DNA of 64,000 bases from Bacillota bacterium (GCA_023409535.1 JAEYGZ010000032.1:8843-72842), one strand, 5' to 3'. Shown: positions 25,154 to 34,768, counted from the first letter of the stretch. The notes: a model not told the origin generated them from the sequence alone. Translations and numbers: made by a program.

Positions 25154-26767
25154 ATGTATAAAGTAGTGATTGCCGACGACGAAAAAAAGATATGCCAGTT
25201 ATTGCAGCTTCTGATTGATTGGAAAGCTATGAATATGCAAATAGTGGGGATCGCACATAATGGACAGGATGCGCTGAGCATGATCCTGCAGAGTCAGCCG
25301 GATATTGTGATTGCAGATATCCGGATGCCGGAATATGGCGGTTTGGAATTGATCAAAGAAGTCAAAGAAAGATATCCCGGTATTGATTTTATTATTATGA
25401 GCGGCCACCGGCAATTTGAGTATGCCAGGAAAGCATTACACTACGGGGCAGAGGATTATCTCTTAAAACCCATCAAGGAAGCGGAGCTTGTACGGTGCCT
25501 GAACCGTATTATAGAGAGAAAACAGGCCTTAAGAACCGATTTGGAACATAGACAAAAGCAGGAACAAACAGTATTAGAGCAGGCGAGAAGACTTAGCGGT
25601 GTATTTGTGCGGGATTTGGTATTGGACAAAATCGATGGGCATGCACTGAATAAAGAAACTATCCGGTCGGATTACAAATGCGATTTTTCTTATACATTAT
25701 TTCAGATGGTATGTATCAGGATCGATGCTGATGATCGTAATGTTTCTCTGTCCGAATTAGATCAAATCATGGAGAAGCGGACGGAATTCGTACTCGAACA
25801 AAACTTTGGCAGTCTTGAGTGGACCTATAGTTTTTGTTTTATTGACGGACTGACTTTTATCGTCGTGAATCTGGCTGACACCATGCTGGATACACTTGTG
25901 ACTCAGCTGAGACATGGGATATCGGATATTAAAAATATGAGCGACAGTAAGATGCCTCTATACGCAACCATCGGACTTTCAGATTCCGTTAATAATTCAG
26001 CAGACTTGCCAATGGCTGTTATACAGGCCAGGGATGCTGTTACGAACAGACTTATTTATGGTGTGGACCAGATCCTTAGGCCTTTTGACAGAAAGGATAT
26101 TGATACCGTCAACAAATACCTTACCTTGAGCGTACGAAAGCGTCTCGGGGAAGGCATCGAATCTCTGAATGAATCACAGGTAAAAGCAGACTTAAGGGCA
26201 ATTTTCGACGCAGTCTTGTCAGCAAAACACTATGACGGGAAATTACTCATTAACCTCAGTAAGGAGATCATCGAACTATTTCTGCATGCCTCTAAGGTAT
26301 GGTTTTTCAATGAAGCGGTTGTCCAGATGAAAAAAGAAGCCGTGCAGCGAATCGATGCATGCTTCAGTAAAGAAAGCTTACTGGCACAAATGTCGGAAAC
26401 CACCTCGGAGCTTTTTGAAGCCATTTACAAACAGCGGGATTTAAGGGAAAAACGTCCGATTCATCTCGCAAAGGAATATATCAAGACGCGTTATCAGTTA
26501 CCGGTAAGCCTGGATGAAGTCGCTGAGCATTTGTCGTTAAATGCCGCTTATTTTTCGAGTATCTTCAAAAAAGAAACAGGAATAAGCTTTTCGGAATATC
26601 TGACCTCGGTGCGCATAGACAAAGCAAAGGAGCTCCTGCTGGAGGCAAACCGTACGGTTTTTGATGTGGCAAGCTCGGTAGGATACGATGATGAAAAGTA
26701 TTTTTCCAGAGTCTTTAAAAAGAGCGTAGGACTTTCTCCCAGTGAGTATCGCAAATTATATTCTTAG
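25154..26767 (+). CDS. YesN-type response regulator, receiver plus AraC helix-turn-helix
   Basis: A 537-aa response regulator. The receiver (1-120) has the acidic pair IADDEKK, the phosphorylated Asp in IVIADIRMPEYGG and the switch Lys in LLKPIKE. A long middle domain of unknown fold is followed by a C-terminal AraC HTH pair (about 435-537), with SLDEVAEHLSLNAAYFSSIFKKETG and DVASSVGYDDEKYFSRVFKK. Such regulators usually control neighbouring sugar import genes. AAAGGAGG precedes the ATG. It starts a three-gene unit with the histidine kinase and the ABC-like protein. Confidence 0.92.
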   Translation: MYKVVIADDEKKICQLLQLLIDWKAMNMQIVGIAHNGQDALSMILQSQPDIVIADIRMPEYGGLELIKEVKERYPGIDFIIMSGHRQFEYARKALHYGAEDYLLKPIKEAELVRCLNRIIERKQALRTDLEHRQKQEQTVLEQARRLSGVFVRDLVLDKIDGHALNKETIRSDYKCDFSYTLFQMVCIRIDADDRNVSLSELDQIMEKRTEFVLEQNFGSLEWTYSFCFIDGLTFIVVNLADTMLDTLVTQLRHGISDIKNMSDSKMPLYATIGLSDSVNNSADLPMAVIQARDAVTNRLIYGVDQILRPFDRKDIDTVNKYLTLSVRKRLGEGIESLNESQVKADLRAIFDAVLSAKHYDGKLLINLSKEIIELFLHASKVWFFNEAVVQMKKEAVQRIDACFSKESLLAQMSETTSELFEAIYKQRDLREKRPIHLAKEYIKTRYQLPVSLDEVAEHLSLNAAYFSSIFKKETGISFSEYLTSVRIDKAKELLLEANRTVFDVASSVGYDDEKYFSRVFKKSVGLSPSEYRKLYS

Positions 26768-26791
26768 GATCTTATGAAAAAGGAGATAGCT

Positions 26792-27826
26792 ATGAAACAT
26801 ACCATGCCTTTGTCGGAACGTGTGAAATACTTTGGCATAGCGGCGATGATCTTGCTGGTTGCCATCCTTTGCTTTTTGGCAGGCTGTTTGCTTGATTTTA
26901 TCGTTCTGCCGTCGCTGGCAGGGAAGCTTACCGTGCTCTTTTTGTCTGCCTTGGCAGCTATCAGCATCGGACTTGCAAGTTATCTGTTTCTGGTGCGGCC
27001 GTTTCGAAAAACGGAGGAGCTCTTGTCTATGTTCCATAAGGGAGTTGTTTTTGAAGAGCTATTTTCCCTGCCCTATGCCTTTAGCAAGGAATTCGTCTGG
27101 GCTATGGAGAAACTGCACTTACTTATGGATTCGAAGGAAACCTTGAGGATGTCTGTGGAACAATCACGTTACCTCGCCCTGCAGAATCAGATTAATCCGC
27201 ATTTTTTATACAACACACTGGATGCGATTCGCGCTGATGCTCTTTTGGCCGGGATCGACAGCGTTGCAAAGACAGCGGAGGCACTGTCCACATTTTTTGG
27301 GTACTCTATTTCGAATTTGGATAAATATGCGACGCTTGCGGAAGAGCTGGAAAATGTCAGAAATTATATGACGATACAGCAGTATCGCTTCGGGGATTCC
27401 CTTCAAATGCAGGTAGTAAATGAAGATGAGGATAAGGATGTGCACCGGTATTATCTGCCGCGTATGACCTTGCAGCCTCTGGTAGAAAATGCGATTTACC
27501 ATGGTCTGGAGGGAAAGGTTGACCTGGGTACCGTGACAATTCGTATGCGTACCACACAAAGCGGCCTGTTTATCTCCGTGGTGGATGACGGCGTGGGTAT
27601 GCAACAGGAGATGGTTGATAAGTTAAATGCGGCAATGCACAGGGCGGAAGCCGGTTATACAGGGGCCAATCAGACGCGGGGCGGTATTGCTATGAAGAAT
27701 GTTAACAGCAGGATCAAGCTTTTATTCGGCGAACAATATGGTTTACATATCTTCAGCGAAACAGGATTGGGAACCGAGATACGAATCACTTTACCTATCA
27801 TACAAAAGGAAGCACTTCTCTCATGA
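26792..27826 (+). CDS. YesM-type sensor histidine kinase with short sensor
   Basis: A 344-aa membrane histidine kinase of the LytS/YesM class. Two membrane helices (about 16-38 and 45-66) leave almost no extracellular sensor loop. The kinase part shows the H-box LQNQINPHFLYNTLDAIR, the N-box LQPLVENAIYHGLE and the G-box VVDDGVGM. The ATG with AAGGAG in front (the SD lies inside a longer frame) was preferred. With no real sensor domain it probably depends on a partner for its signal, perhaps the ABC-like protein whose start overlaps its stop codon. Confidence 0.9.
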   Translation: MKHTMPLSERVKYFGIAAMILLVAILCFLAGCLLDFIVLPSLAGKLTVLFLSALAAISIGLASYLFLVRPFRKTEELLSMFHKGVVFEELFSLPYAFSKEFVWAMEKLHLLMDSKETLRMSVEQSRYLALQNQINPHFLYNTLDAIRADALLAGIDSVAKTAEALSTFFGYSISNLDKYATLAEELENVRNYMTIQQYRFGDSLQMQVVNEDEDKDVHRYYLPRMTLQPLVENAIYHGLEGKVDLGTVTIRMRTTQSGLFISVVDDGVGMQQEMVDKLNAAMHRAEAGYTGANQTRGGIAMKNVNSRIKLLFGEQYGLHIFSETGLGTEIRITLPIIQKEALLS

Positions 27827-29211
27827 AAGAAGAGTATTTGAGAATCGACAACGGAATAAAGCAGACCGGAGGAATTGCGGACCTTTACGGAATTTACCTG
27901 CAGATCTTTAAAGGCGAAACCTGCGGTATTATTTCCGGAAATATGAAGGATATCGAAGTCTTGGTGGAAATCCTAAGCGGAAAAGCCGGTTTTACACAGG
28001 CTGCGGTCTATTATAAGGGCAGCCGGGTGACAGAGCAGACAAAATGGCAAAGAAAGATCGCAGTAATCGATCAACACTCCCATCTTGTGAATCATCTTTC
28101 CATTGCTGAAAATATCTATATCGTTCACGATCAAAAAAAGGGCTTTTTCGTCAATTATAAAAATCTCAACAGACAATTGGAAAGTTTACTGCAGCATTTT
28201 GGAATTCCCATCATGCCTGATCAAAAAGTCGGCCGGCTGAACTATTTGGAACGCTGCCAGATCGAATTGTTAAAAGCCTTTGTAACCGGAACGGAATGTG
28301 TGCTGATTGACTATCGGTTTCATTATTTCATCGGTAATGAATTTGAAGAGCTCTACGAAACAGTAAGGAAATTAAAAGGACACGGTATGACCTTTATCAT
28401 GGTGGATTATGTGATTTCGCAGGTGATGCAATTTGCGGATTCTCTGATGCTGCTTCATAAGGGAAAGACCACCGGTATACTGGACCGTGTTGATTTTAAA
28501 GAAGATGATATCAGGAAACGCCTGTTGGGAGAATTGCATGCTCCGCTTATGAACAATGCTGAGAATAAATATGCCGAGACTGCGCTTGCCGTAAAAGGTC
28601 TTGTTACCAGGCATTTGGATGGAATAGAATTTCAGATAAGGCATGGAGAAATCGTTACGATAGTGATGGAAAAGCGAAATAAGCTCGAAGACCTCTGTGA
28701 GGTCCTGCGGGGCAGGAATAAGGCATGGCAGGGACAGATCCTGATCAACGGGAAGGCAATGAAGGTGAAAGGCTTTCATCATGCGCTTCGTCAAGGGATA
28801 TGCTTTATCGAGAACAATCCGGTGGAAAATAACCTTTTTAGTAACCTGAATGTATATGACAACATCTGTATTGCCAAAGGCAGACGTGCCCGCAAGCTCT
28901 GGTATAACCGGCGCTATAAAAAGCACATAATCAATGGGATGGACGAATTATTCGGGAAAGATATCAATGAATCTAATCTGTACAATCTGTCTGAGGATGA
29001 GCTGCATAAAATTATCTATTACCGCGTGATGCTATACCATCCGGAGGTCATTATATATATTGAACCGTTTTCGACCGTGGACATTCATATCGCTGCCATG
29101 GTACAGGATATGATAGTGCATTTGGCAAAGAAGGGCATCGGTATCCTGATCCTTGCACAAAATGATACGGCTGTGAAACAGATCAGTTCTGCAGTGTATA
29201 GTTTTCCATAA
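27823..29211 (+). CDS. Double ABC-domain protein lacking nucleotide-binding motifs (pseudo-RbsA)
   Basis: A 462-aa protein laid out like the two fused ATPase domains of RbsA-type sugar importers but with the catalytic motifs gone. In the first half Walker A is replaced by ISGNMKDIEVL, the signature by VGRLNYLERCQIEL, and Walker B by CVLIDYRFHYF. In the second half Walker A is VMEKRNKLEDL, the signature YNLSEDELHKI, and Walker B VIIYIEPFSTVD. The fold-level pattern (LSIAENIY, LSNLNVYDNICIA-like segments) is kept. It overlaps the kinase stop by four bases (ATGA), so it is made together with the two-component system. A signalling or scaffold role is likely, but is inference. Confidence 0.75.
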   Translation: MKEEYLRIDNGIKQTGGIADLYGIYLQIFKGETCGIISGNMKDIEVLVEILSGKAGFTQAAVYYKGSRVTEQTKWQRKIAVIDQHSHLVNHLSIAENIYIVHDQKKGFFVNYKNLNRQLESLLQHFGIPIMPDQKVGRLNYLERCQIELLKAFVTGTECVLIDYRFHYFIGNEFEELYETVRKLKGHGMTFIMVDYVISQVMQFADSLMLLHKGKTTGILDRVDFKEDDIRKRLLGELHAPLMNNAENKYAETALAVKGLVTRHLDGIEFQIRHGEIVTIVMEKRNKLEDLCEVLRGRNKAWQGQILINGKAMKVKGFHHALRQGICFIENNPVENNLFSNLNVYDNICIAKGRRARKLWYNRRYKKHIINGMDELFGKDINESNLYNLSEDELHKIIYYRVMLYHPEVIIYIEPFSTVDIHIAAMVQDMIVHLAKKGIGILILAQNDTAVKQISSAVYSFP

Positions 29212-29221
29212 CGCTTATATT

Positions 29222-29276
29222 GAACCGGCACATCTAAAAATAGTCCACCTATTCTAAAATGTGTCGGTTCTTTTTT
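29222..29276 (+). terminator. Intrinsic terminator after the two-component/pseudo-ABC unit
   Basis: GAACCGGCACAT pairs with ATGTGTCGGTTC, with an inner AATAG/CTATT stem, followed by six T. It separates the regulatory unit from the esterase and transporter genes. Confidence 0.88.
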
Positions 29277-29376
29277 ATGCCTCCAAAATGTTATAGTTGA
29301 TACATGATATGACAAATTTACATGAATAACCTGTCTGACCGCTGTTATGTTCGGCAGGCTTTGAAGGAGGCACATA

Positions 29377-30225
29377 GTGAGAAGGGTCATAACGAATACT
29401 GTAAATCAGGAGGCATTTTCATTGATTACAGACGTATCCTACACACAGGTTCCCCATTGGTTTGACGATGCGACTTACCGGGATTTAAAGATGAGTCTTA
29501 TATTTCCCAAGCATCGCACCAATCATCAACCGCTGCCGGTGATTGTCTGGCTGTGCGGCGGCGGATTTCTTTGTATGGATCGCAATGTCTGGCTGCCGCA
29601 GCTTATTCATCTGGCACAACGCGGATTTATCATTGCCAGTCCTGAGTATCGTACCAGTAATGAAACGGATTTTCCGGCTCCCCTGCAGGATATCAAAACA
29701 GCAATCCGATATCTGCGTGCAAATGCACAAAGATATTGCATTGATTCAAACCGCATTTATATCATGGGGGAATCTGCAGGCGGTACCTACGCGGCACTCT
29801 GCTCGGTCACAAACAAAGACAGTCGTTACGATGCGGGAGGATATCCGGAATACTCAAGTGATGTACAAGGGGCAGTGGACTTTTATGGGTGCACGGACTT
29901 TCGCAAGCTTGATAAGCTCATGAACACAATTGCCGGACAAGACGTGCTCCTCCGAGCCGCGCATTTTTTTCGGGAGCATGTGGACGAAGGAAGCGCAGTA
30001 CTGCATGTGAACAAAGATACTCCGCCCACATTAATCTTTCATGGGGACGCGGATCAATTGTGTCCCATAGAGCAAAGTGAACTGTATTATGAAAAGCTGC
30101 AAAAGGAAGGGGTGCGCAGCGATTTTTATGTTTTAGAGGGGGCAGGGCACGGAGACGATTTGTTTTATCAGGATAATATCTATGATATCATCTCATCCTT
30201 TCTGAATGAGATAGCAGCCATGTAA
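29377..30225 (+). CDS. Alpha/beta hydrolase, carbohydrate-esterase-like
   Basis: A 282-aa cytoplasmic alpha/beta hydrolase of the BD-FAE/esterase-lipase type. The oxyanion segment is VIVWLCGGGFLC, the nucleophile elbow IMGESAGGTYAA, the acid LIFHGDADQLCP and the histidine EGAGHGDD. The start is GTG, six bases behind GAAGGAGG. It lies 49 bases upstream of the sugar-binding lipoprotein gene, so it probably removes an acyl group from the imported sugar or oligosaccharide. It has no signal peptide. Confidence 0.85.
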   Translation: MRRVITNTVNQEAFSLITDVSYTQVPHWFDDATYRDLKMSLIFPKHRTNHQPLPVIVWLCGGGFLCMDRNVWLPQLIHLAQRGFIIASPEYRTSNETDFPAPLQDIKTAIRYLRANAQRYCIDSNRIYIMGESAGGTYAALCSVTNKDSRYDAGGYPEYSSDVQGAVDFYGCTDFRKLDKLMNTIAGQDVLLRAAHFFREHVDEGSAVLHVNKDTPPTLIFHGDADQLCPIEQSELYYEKLQKEGVRSDFYVLEGAGHGDDLFYQDNIYDIISSFLNEIAAM

Positions 30226-30273
30226 TTTATAGGATTTAAAAATTTCAAAAGTCCAAAGAAGGAGAGAAAGTTT

Positions 30274-31296
30274 ATGAAAAATTTGAAAAAAGTAATCTGC
30301 GCATTTATTATCTTTTGCATGGGTACCGGATTAATTGCATGCGGATCAGCATCTGAGAAAAATGGAACGGATGCGACTAAAAATGAGAATCCAACCGCAG
30401 GGGGAGCAAAGACAGAAGCAACGCCAACGGAAGCAAAAGCTGCTGATAAGTCCTACCAGTTTATTTTTGTAAGTCCTATGGTGGGACTGGAGTATTGGGA
30501 TATGTGTGCCAGCGGAATTGCTGCCGCCGATGCGGAATTAGGGACTGAAACACAGATCGTAGGCGGAGCGGATCCCAATACGGCGTTTAATGATATGATC
30601 AGCAATATCGAAGCTGCGATAGCCACCAAGCCGGACGGAATGTTTTCTTATGCAGGGTTTGAAGCCATCCCGCCGCTTATCGATAAGGCAGTTGATGATG
30701 GGATTCCTTTTATTGCAATAGACAGTGATGCGCCGGACAGCAAGCGTTTAGCCTACGTGGGCACTGATCCCCATAATGCAGGTGTGAGCTCGGGAACGGC
30801 AATGATCGAGGCGACAGGCGGTGTTGCAAAGGTTGCGGTACTTACCTCTACCGTTACCTCCGTCAAGGAGCAAACAGAGATAGAAGCCTTCAAAGAAGCC
30901 GTAAAAGACTACGATATTGAGATTATTGCCACGGAGGAAACGAATGCCGATTTGAATACAGGTATCGTAAAGATGCAGTCACTGGTACAGACCTATCCTG
31001 AAATGACCGCTGTCCTTTGTACTTCCGGCTATGATATACAGGCAGCAGCTAAGATAAAAGAAGAAATGGGATTGGACGACTTGGTTCTGATCGGATATGA
31101 CGACCAGGAAGAAACGCTCAAATACATTCGAAAAGGTGTAATAAATGCAATCGTTGTACAGGATCCCTATCAAATGGGATATCAGGCCGTCATGCTCATG
31201 AAGAAATATATTGACGAGGGCAAATTAGATCAGGAAATCTATGACACAGGCACGATACTGGTTACAGCTGAGAATGTTGATAATTATCGTGATTAA
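30274..31296 (+). CDS. Sugar ABC transporter substrate-binding lipoprotein, RbsB type
   Basis: A 340-aa periplasmic-binding-protein family 4 lipoprotein. A signal peptide ends in the lipobox LIACG (about residue 23). A Thr/Ala/Glu linker is followed by two Rossmann-like lobes with VGGADPNTAFNDMISNIEAAI, DGIPFIAIDSDAP and VLIGYDDQEETLKYIRKG, as in ribose and galactose binding proteins. It supplies the permease and ATPase encoded directly downstream. The sugar is not deducible. Confidence 0.9.
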   Translation: MKNLKKVICAFIIFCMGTGLIACGSASEKNGTDATKNENPTAGGAKTEATPTEAKAADKSYQFIFVSPMVGLEYWDMCASGIAAADAELGTETQIVGGADPNTAFNDMISNIEAAIATKPDGMFSYAGFEAIPPLIDKAVDDGIPFIAIDSDAPDSKRLAYVGTDPHNAGVSSGTAMIEATGGVAKVAVLTSTVTSVKEQTEIEAFKEAVKDYDIEIIATEETNADLNTGIVKMQSLVQTYPEMTAVLCTSGYDIQAAAKIKEEMGLDDLVLIGYDDQEETLKYIRKGVINAIVVQDPYQMGYQAVMLMKKYIDEGKLDQEIYDTGTILVTAENVDNYRD

Positions 31297-31314
31297 GGGA
31301 AAGAGGAATGTTTT

Positions 31315-32274
31315 ATGAAATATGCTAAAAAACTTATGAAGCAAAGCGAAATGGGAGTGCTGATTCCGCTGCTTATCCTTTGGATGGTCACCTTTATGGC
31401 TAACCATGCCTTTTTCAGCAGTACGAACATGGTTGCTCTGTCCCGTTCCGTATCCATTACATTATTGGGCTCCATTGGTGCTACTATTCTTTTTTCCTGC
31501 GGTATGATGGATTTGTCTGCCGGTTCTATCTTTGGACTTTCAGGCGTAGTGGTATCCATCTGTATGAATAATTACGGCCTGCCGGTATCCGTTTCTATCT
31601 TGTTTGCTGTTATTGCAGGAGCTTTGGTCGGACTGCTCAATGGTATTATTGTAAATAGCTTTAGTATTCCCGCTTTTATTACGACCTTGGGAACCAGTTA
31701 TTTTGCCCGCGGAATCGTAAATGTAATTTCAAAAGGGAAAGCGTATACCGGATTGCCGGATGCTTTTAATGCGCTTGGGGCGTTCGGGCCTCTGGGCATT
31801 CCGTGGAGTGTTTATATTGCACTTGTCATGGCGGTTCTGGTAGCGCTGGCACTGAAATACACGGTATTCGGCCGCTCGCTGCTGGCGGTCGGCGGAAATA
31901 CCGAGGCGTCCCGTGTCTGCGGCTTGAACGTAAGCGCCATTCGCAATATTGCTTTCATCTGCAACGGAATTCTCTGCAGTCTGGCAGGAATTCTGTCAAC
32001 CGCCCGGTTAAATACGGCCCAGCCGTCAGCCGGAACCGGTTGGGAAATGACGGTTATCGCTGCTACGATCATCGGCGGTGTCAGTATGTACGGCGGTTAC
32101 GCTACGATCGTAGGCGCATTAATCGGTGTGGCAATCATGGAAACGCTGACCGTTTCCATGACGATGATCAAGGTAAATCCTTACTGGCAGAGAGTGGTGA
32201 TCGGTGTTATCATCATTCTGGCCGTGGGAATAGATACTTACCGCCGGAAAAAACTGTCCGGTGCAAAGGAGTAA
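31315..32274 (+). CDS. Sugar ABC transporter permease, RbsC type
   Basis: A 319-aa permease with about eight to ten membrane helices of the BPD_transp_2 family. Diagnostic parts are ATILFSCGMMDLSAGSIFGL, ALVGLLNGIIVNSFSIPAFI with TTLGTSYFARGI, FGRSLLAVGGNTEASRVCGL and GGVSMYGGYATIVGALIGV. It is 18 bases after the binding-protein gene and only two bases before the ATPase start, one operon. Confidence 0.92.
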   Translation: MKYAKKLMKQSEMGVLIPLLILWMVTFMANHAFFSSTNMVALSRSVSITLLGSIGATILFSCGMMDLSAGSIFGLSGVVVSICMNNYGLPVSVSILFAVIAGALVGLLNGIIVNSFSIPAFITTLGTSYFARGIVNVISKGKAYTGLPDAFNALGAFGPLGIPWSVYIALVMAVLVALALKYTVFGRSLLAVGGNTEASRVCGLNVSAIRNIAFICNGILCSLAGILSTARLNTAQPSAGTGWEMTVIAATIIGGVSMYGGYATIVGALIGVAIMETLTVSMTMIKVNPYWQRVVIGVIIILAVGIDTYRRKKLSGAKE

Positions 32275-32276
32275 AT

Positions 32277-33791
32277 ATGGGTAACAAAGTGATTTTGGAG
32301 ATGAAAAACATCACGAAACGATTCCCGGGCGTTCTGGCTCTTGACAATGTAAGCCTGCAAGCCTATGAAGGTGAAATACTGGCGCTGTGCGGCGAAAACG
32401 GCGCCGGAAAATCCACGCTGATGAAGATTTTGAGCGGATCCTATCCGGAATCCAGTTACCAGGGTGAGATTTTTATCAGCGGCAAGCAATGTCGCTTTAT
32501 GAATCCCAAACAGTCAGAGACGGCCGGAATCGAAATGATTTATCAGGAAATCAACATGCATCTGGACCTAACGGTTGCCGAAAATGTATTCTTAGGTGAT
32601 TGGCCGAAGAAAAACGCTTATGTGGACTGGAAGTCTCTGTATGCAGAATCTCAGAAATATATCGATATGGTCGGACTGAATGTCCGGCCGGATATGCTCC
32701 TGCGCCAGCTTAGCTCCAGTCAGCAGCAATTGGTTTCTATCGCACGTGCGTTACGAAAAGAGCCCAAAATTCTGGTGCTGGATGAACCGACTTCCCCTTT
32801 GACCCAGAAGGAATCAGAGCGTTTGTTTTATCTGCTGGGGGAATTGAAAAAGAAGAATATTTCCTGTATCTTAATCACACATAAAATGGAGGAGGTTTTC
32901 CAAAATGCGGACAGGGTTACAGTGTTTCGCGACGGAAAAAGTATATCCTCCTACTTACTGGGGGAAACAAGCGAACAGCAAGTCATCCGCGATATGGTGG
33001 GACGTGAGATAACAAATTACTATCCCAAAGAGACCGCAGAGATCAAAGACGTAGTCATGGAGGTCAGGAATTTTAAAGTACCGCATCCGTATGTTCCGCA
33101 TAAAAAGATCATTGATAACGTATCATTTGAGGTCAGGGCGGGAGAAATCCTGGGAATTGCAGGCTTGATCGGCGCCGGCCGCAGCGAATTGATGAATGCG
33201 ATATTCGGAAAAGACCGAAAGTTGAGCGGTGAGGTCATAATCGACGGAAAGCCGGTCGTGATACGTAACCCCCGGGATGCGATGAAACACGGAATAGCGC
33301 TGGTTACGGAAGACCGTAAAAGGGATGGAATCATCGGTATTATGTCAATCAGTGAAAATATGACGCTTCCGATTATGTCGAAGGTCTCCAGGCATGGCAT
33401 ACTGAGTTTAAAAAAAGAACGTAAACTTGCACGGACCTATTTTGATAATCTGAACATCAAAGCACCCGGTCTTGCAACGCAGGTGCAGCAGCTGTCCGGC
33501 GGTAATCAGCAAAAGGTGGTTTTGGGCAGATGGATCGCCAGGGACCCTAAAATACTGATATTAGATGAACCAACGCGCGGAATTGACGTGGGTGCGAAAT
33601 ATGAGATTTATAAAATTATGGTGGAATTGGCAAAAAAACAAATGGCCGTTATCATGGTATCCTCCGATTTACAGGAGCTTCTGGCCATGTCTGATCGTAT
33701 TCTTGTAATATCGAATGAGAAAATTCGAGGAATCCTTGAACCGGAGGAATTTTCCCAGGAAGCGGTAATGCAGCTTGCGACTACGGTATAA
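32277..33791 (+). CDS. Sugar ABC transporter ATP-binding protein, RbsA type
   Basis: A 504-aa protein with two ABC domains. The first has intact Walker A GENGAGKST, signature QLSSSQQQ and Walker B ILVLDEPTSPL. The second has the relaxed GLIGAGRSEL typical of RbsA, QLSGGNQQK and ILILDEPTRGID. The start is the ATG behind AAAGGAG; the same frame is open for 158 codons further upstream, but that part lies over the permease gene and is spurious. It provides energy for the RbsB/RbsC-type system and contrasts with the motif-less paralogue at 27823. Confidence 0.93.
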   Translation: MGNKVILEMKNITKRFPGVLALDNVSLQAYEGEILALCGENGAGKSTLMKILSGSYPESSYQGEIFISGKQCRFMNPKQSETAGIEMIYQEINMHLDLTVAENVFLGDWPKKNAYVDWKSLYAESQKYIDMVGLNVRPDMLLRQLSSSQQQLVSIARALRKEPKILVLDEPTSPLTQKESERLFYLLGELKKKNISCILITHKMEEVFQNADRVTVFRDGKSISSYLLGETSEQQVIRDMVGREITNYYPKETAEIKDVVMEVRNFKVPHPYVPHKKIIDNVSFEVRAGEILGIAGLIGAGRSELMNAIFGKDRKLSGEVIIDGKPVVIRNPRDAMKHGIALVTEDRKRDGIIGIMSISENMTLPIMSKVSRHGILSLKKERKLARTYFDNLNIKAPGLATQVQQLSGGNQQKVVLGRWIARDPKILILDEPTRGIDVGAKYEIYKIMVELAKKQMAVIMVSSDLQELLAMSDRILVISNEKIRGILEPEEFSQEAVMQLATTV

Positions 33792-33824
33792 AGAAAATAA
33801 ATACGATGAATAGAAGTGTCAAAG

Positions 33825-33864
33825 GGCGGGAATAGCTTTAAAATTATGCTATTCTCGCCTTTTT
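33825..33864 (+). terminator. Intrinsic terminator of the sugar transporter operon
   Basis: GGCGGGAATAGC pairs with GCTATTCTCGCC (12 bp, one G-T) across an 11-base loop and is followed by five T. Confidence 0.9.
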
Positions 33865-34048
33865 GTGCGTTCGGCGAGGGTAAGAAATTGAAGGTTCCTT
33901 CTTTATGCATTACTAAAAAATTTCTAAGATTAATTGTTTGTTATATTAAAAAAATAATAACAAACCTTGTAAACGTTGCATCTATAAAATGCTTGAAAAC
34001 GGGCGCTCTTTAAGGTATGATAAAGCAAGACAAAAGGAGCGGAAACCA

Positions 34049-34645
34049 ATGGATTATTACAGCAGACAAATCAGTAAGTTAATAGAGGAGTTGTCGAGAC
34101 TTCCGGGAATCGGGGCAAAGACGGCGCAGCGGCTGGCATTTCATATTATTAATATGCCGGAGGAGCAGGTGTCGGGATTGGCCGGTTCCATCGTCGATGC
34201 AAAGAAGAATATCCATTACTGTAAGGAGTGCCTGACGCTGACGGATAAGGAGCTTTGTCCGATCTGCTCCTCACCGGGACGCAACAAGCGGCAGATCATG
34301 GTGGTAGAGAATCCGAGAGATCTTGCGGCGTATGAGAAGACAGGCAAGTATGAGGGTGTCTATCATGTTCTTCACGGTGCGATCTCTCCGATGCTGGGAA
34401 TTGGCCCAGCTGATATTAAGCTTAAGGAACTGATGCTGCGGCTTCAGGGAGATGTGGATGAGGTTATCATCGCCACGAATTCCAGTCTGGAGGGCGAGGC
34501 TACCGCTATGTACTTAAGCAAGCTGATCAAGCCGGCAGGCATCAAGGTCAGCAGAATTGCCAGCGGAATCCCGGTTGGCGGCGATTTGGAATATATTGAT
34601 GAAGTCACTTTACTCAGGGCGTTTGAGGGTAGAGTGGAGCTGTAA
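34049..34645 (+). CDS. recR: Recombination protein RecR
   Basis: A 198-aa recombination mediator that works with RecO/RecF to load RecA at gaps. It shows the helix-hairpin-helix LSRLPGIGAKTAQRLAFH, the four-cysteine zinc finger CKECLTLTDKELCPIC, the Toprim motif MVVENPRDLAAYE, and EGEATAMYLSKLIKP with GGDLEYIDEVTL at the end. The ATG is eight bases behind AAAAGGAGC. In most clostridia it directly follows ybaB; here it has been separated and presumably uses a promoter in the preceding 180 bases. Confidence 0.97.
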   Translation: MDYYSRQISKLIEELSRLPGIGAKTAQRLAFHIINMPEEQVSGLAGSIVDAKKNIHYCKECLTLTDKELCPICSSPGRNKRQIMVVENPRDLAAYEKTGKYEGVYHVLHGAISPMLGIGPADIKLKELMLRLQGDVDEVIIATNSSLEGEATAMYLSKLIKPAGIKVSRIASGIPVGGDLEYIDEVTLLRAFEGRVEL

Positions 34646-34660
34646 CGAATAAGGCGGATA

Positions 34661-34768
34661 ATGTTATCCCAAAAAAGGTCCTTCAATGGGAAAAAACAGC
34701 TTTGCAACAGGAAAATACACTTTTACAACGCAGGACAAAGCCGTGCCCCGAGCACCTCTTTCTCCTGC
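34661..34768 (+). repeat. 108-bp direct repeat, left copy
   Basis: This segment, from atgttatcc to ctcctgc, returns with about 85 percent identity by eye at 37343-37451. The last 40 bases (gcaggacaaagccgtgcccc onwards) are identical in both. The copies bound a set of AT-rich genes. Confidence 0.85.

Noticed and set aside
31803..32276. Upstream extension of the RbsA-type ATPase frame by 158 codons
   Set aside because: It lies over the permease gene in another frame and has low-complexity Arg/Cys-rich content; the ATG at 32277 has a proper AAAGGAG site.
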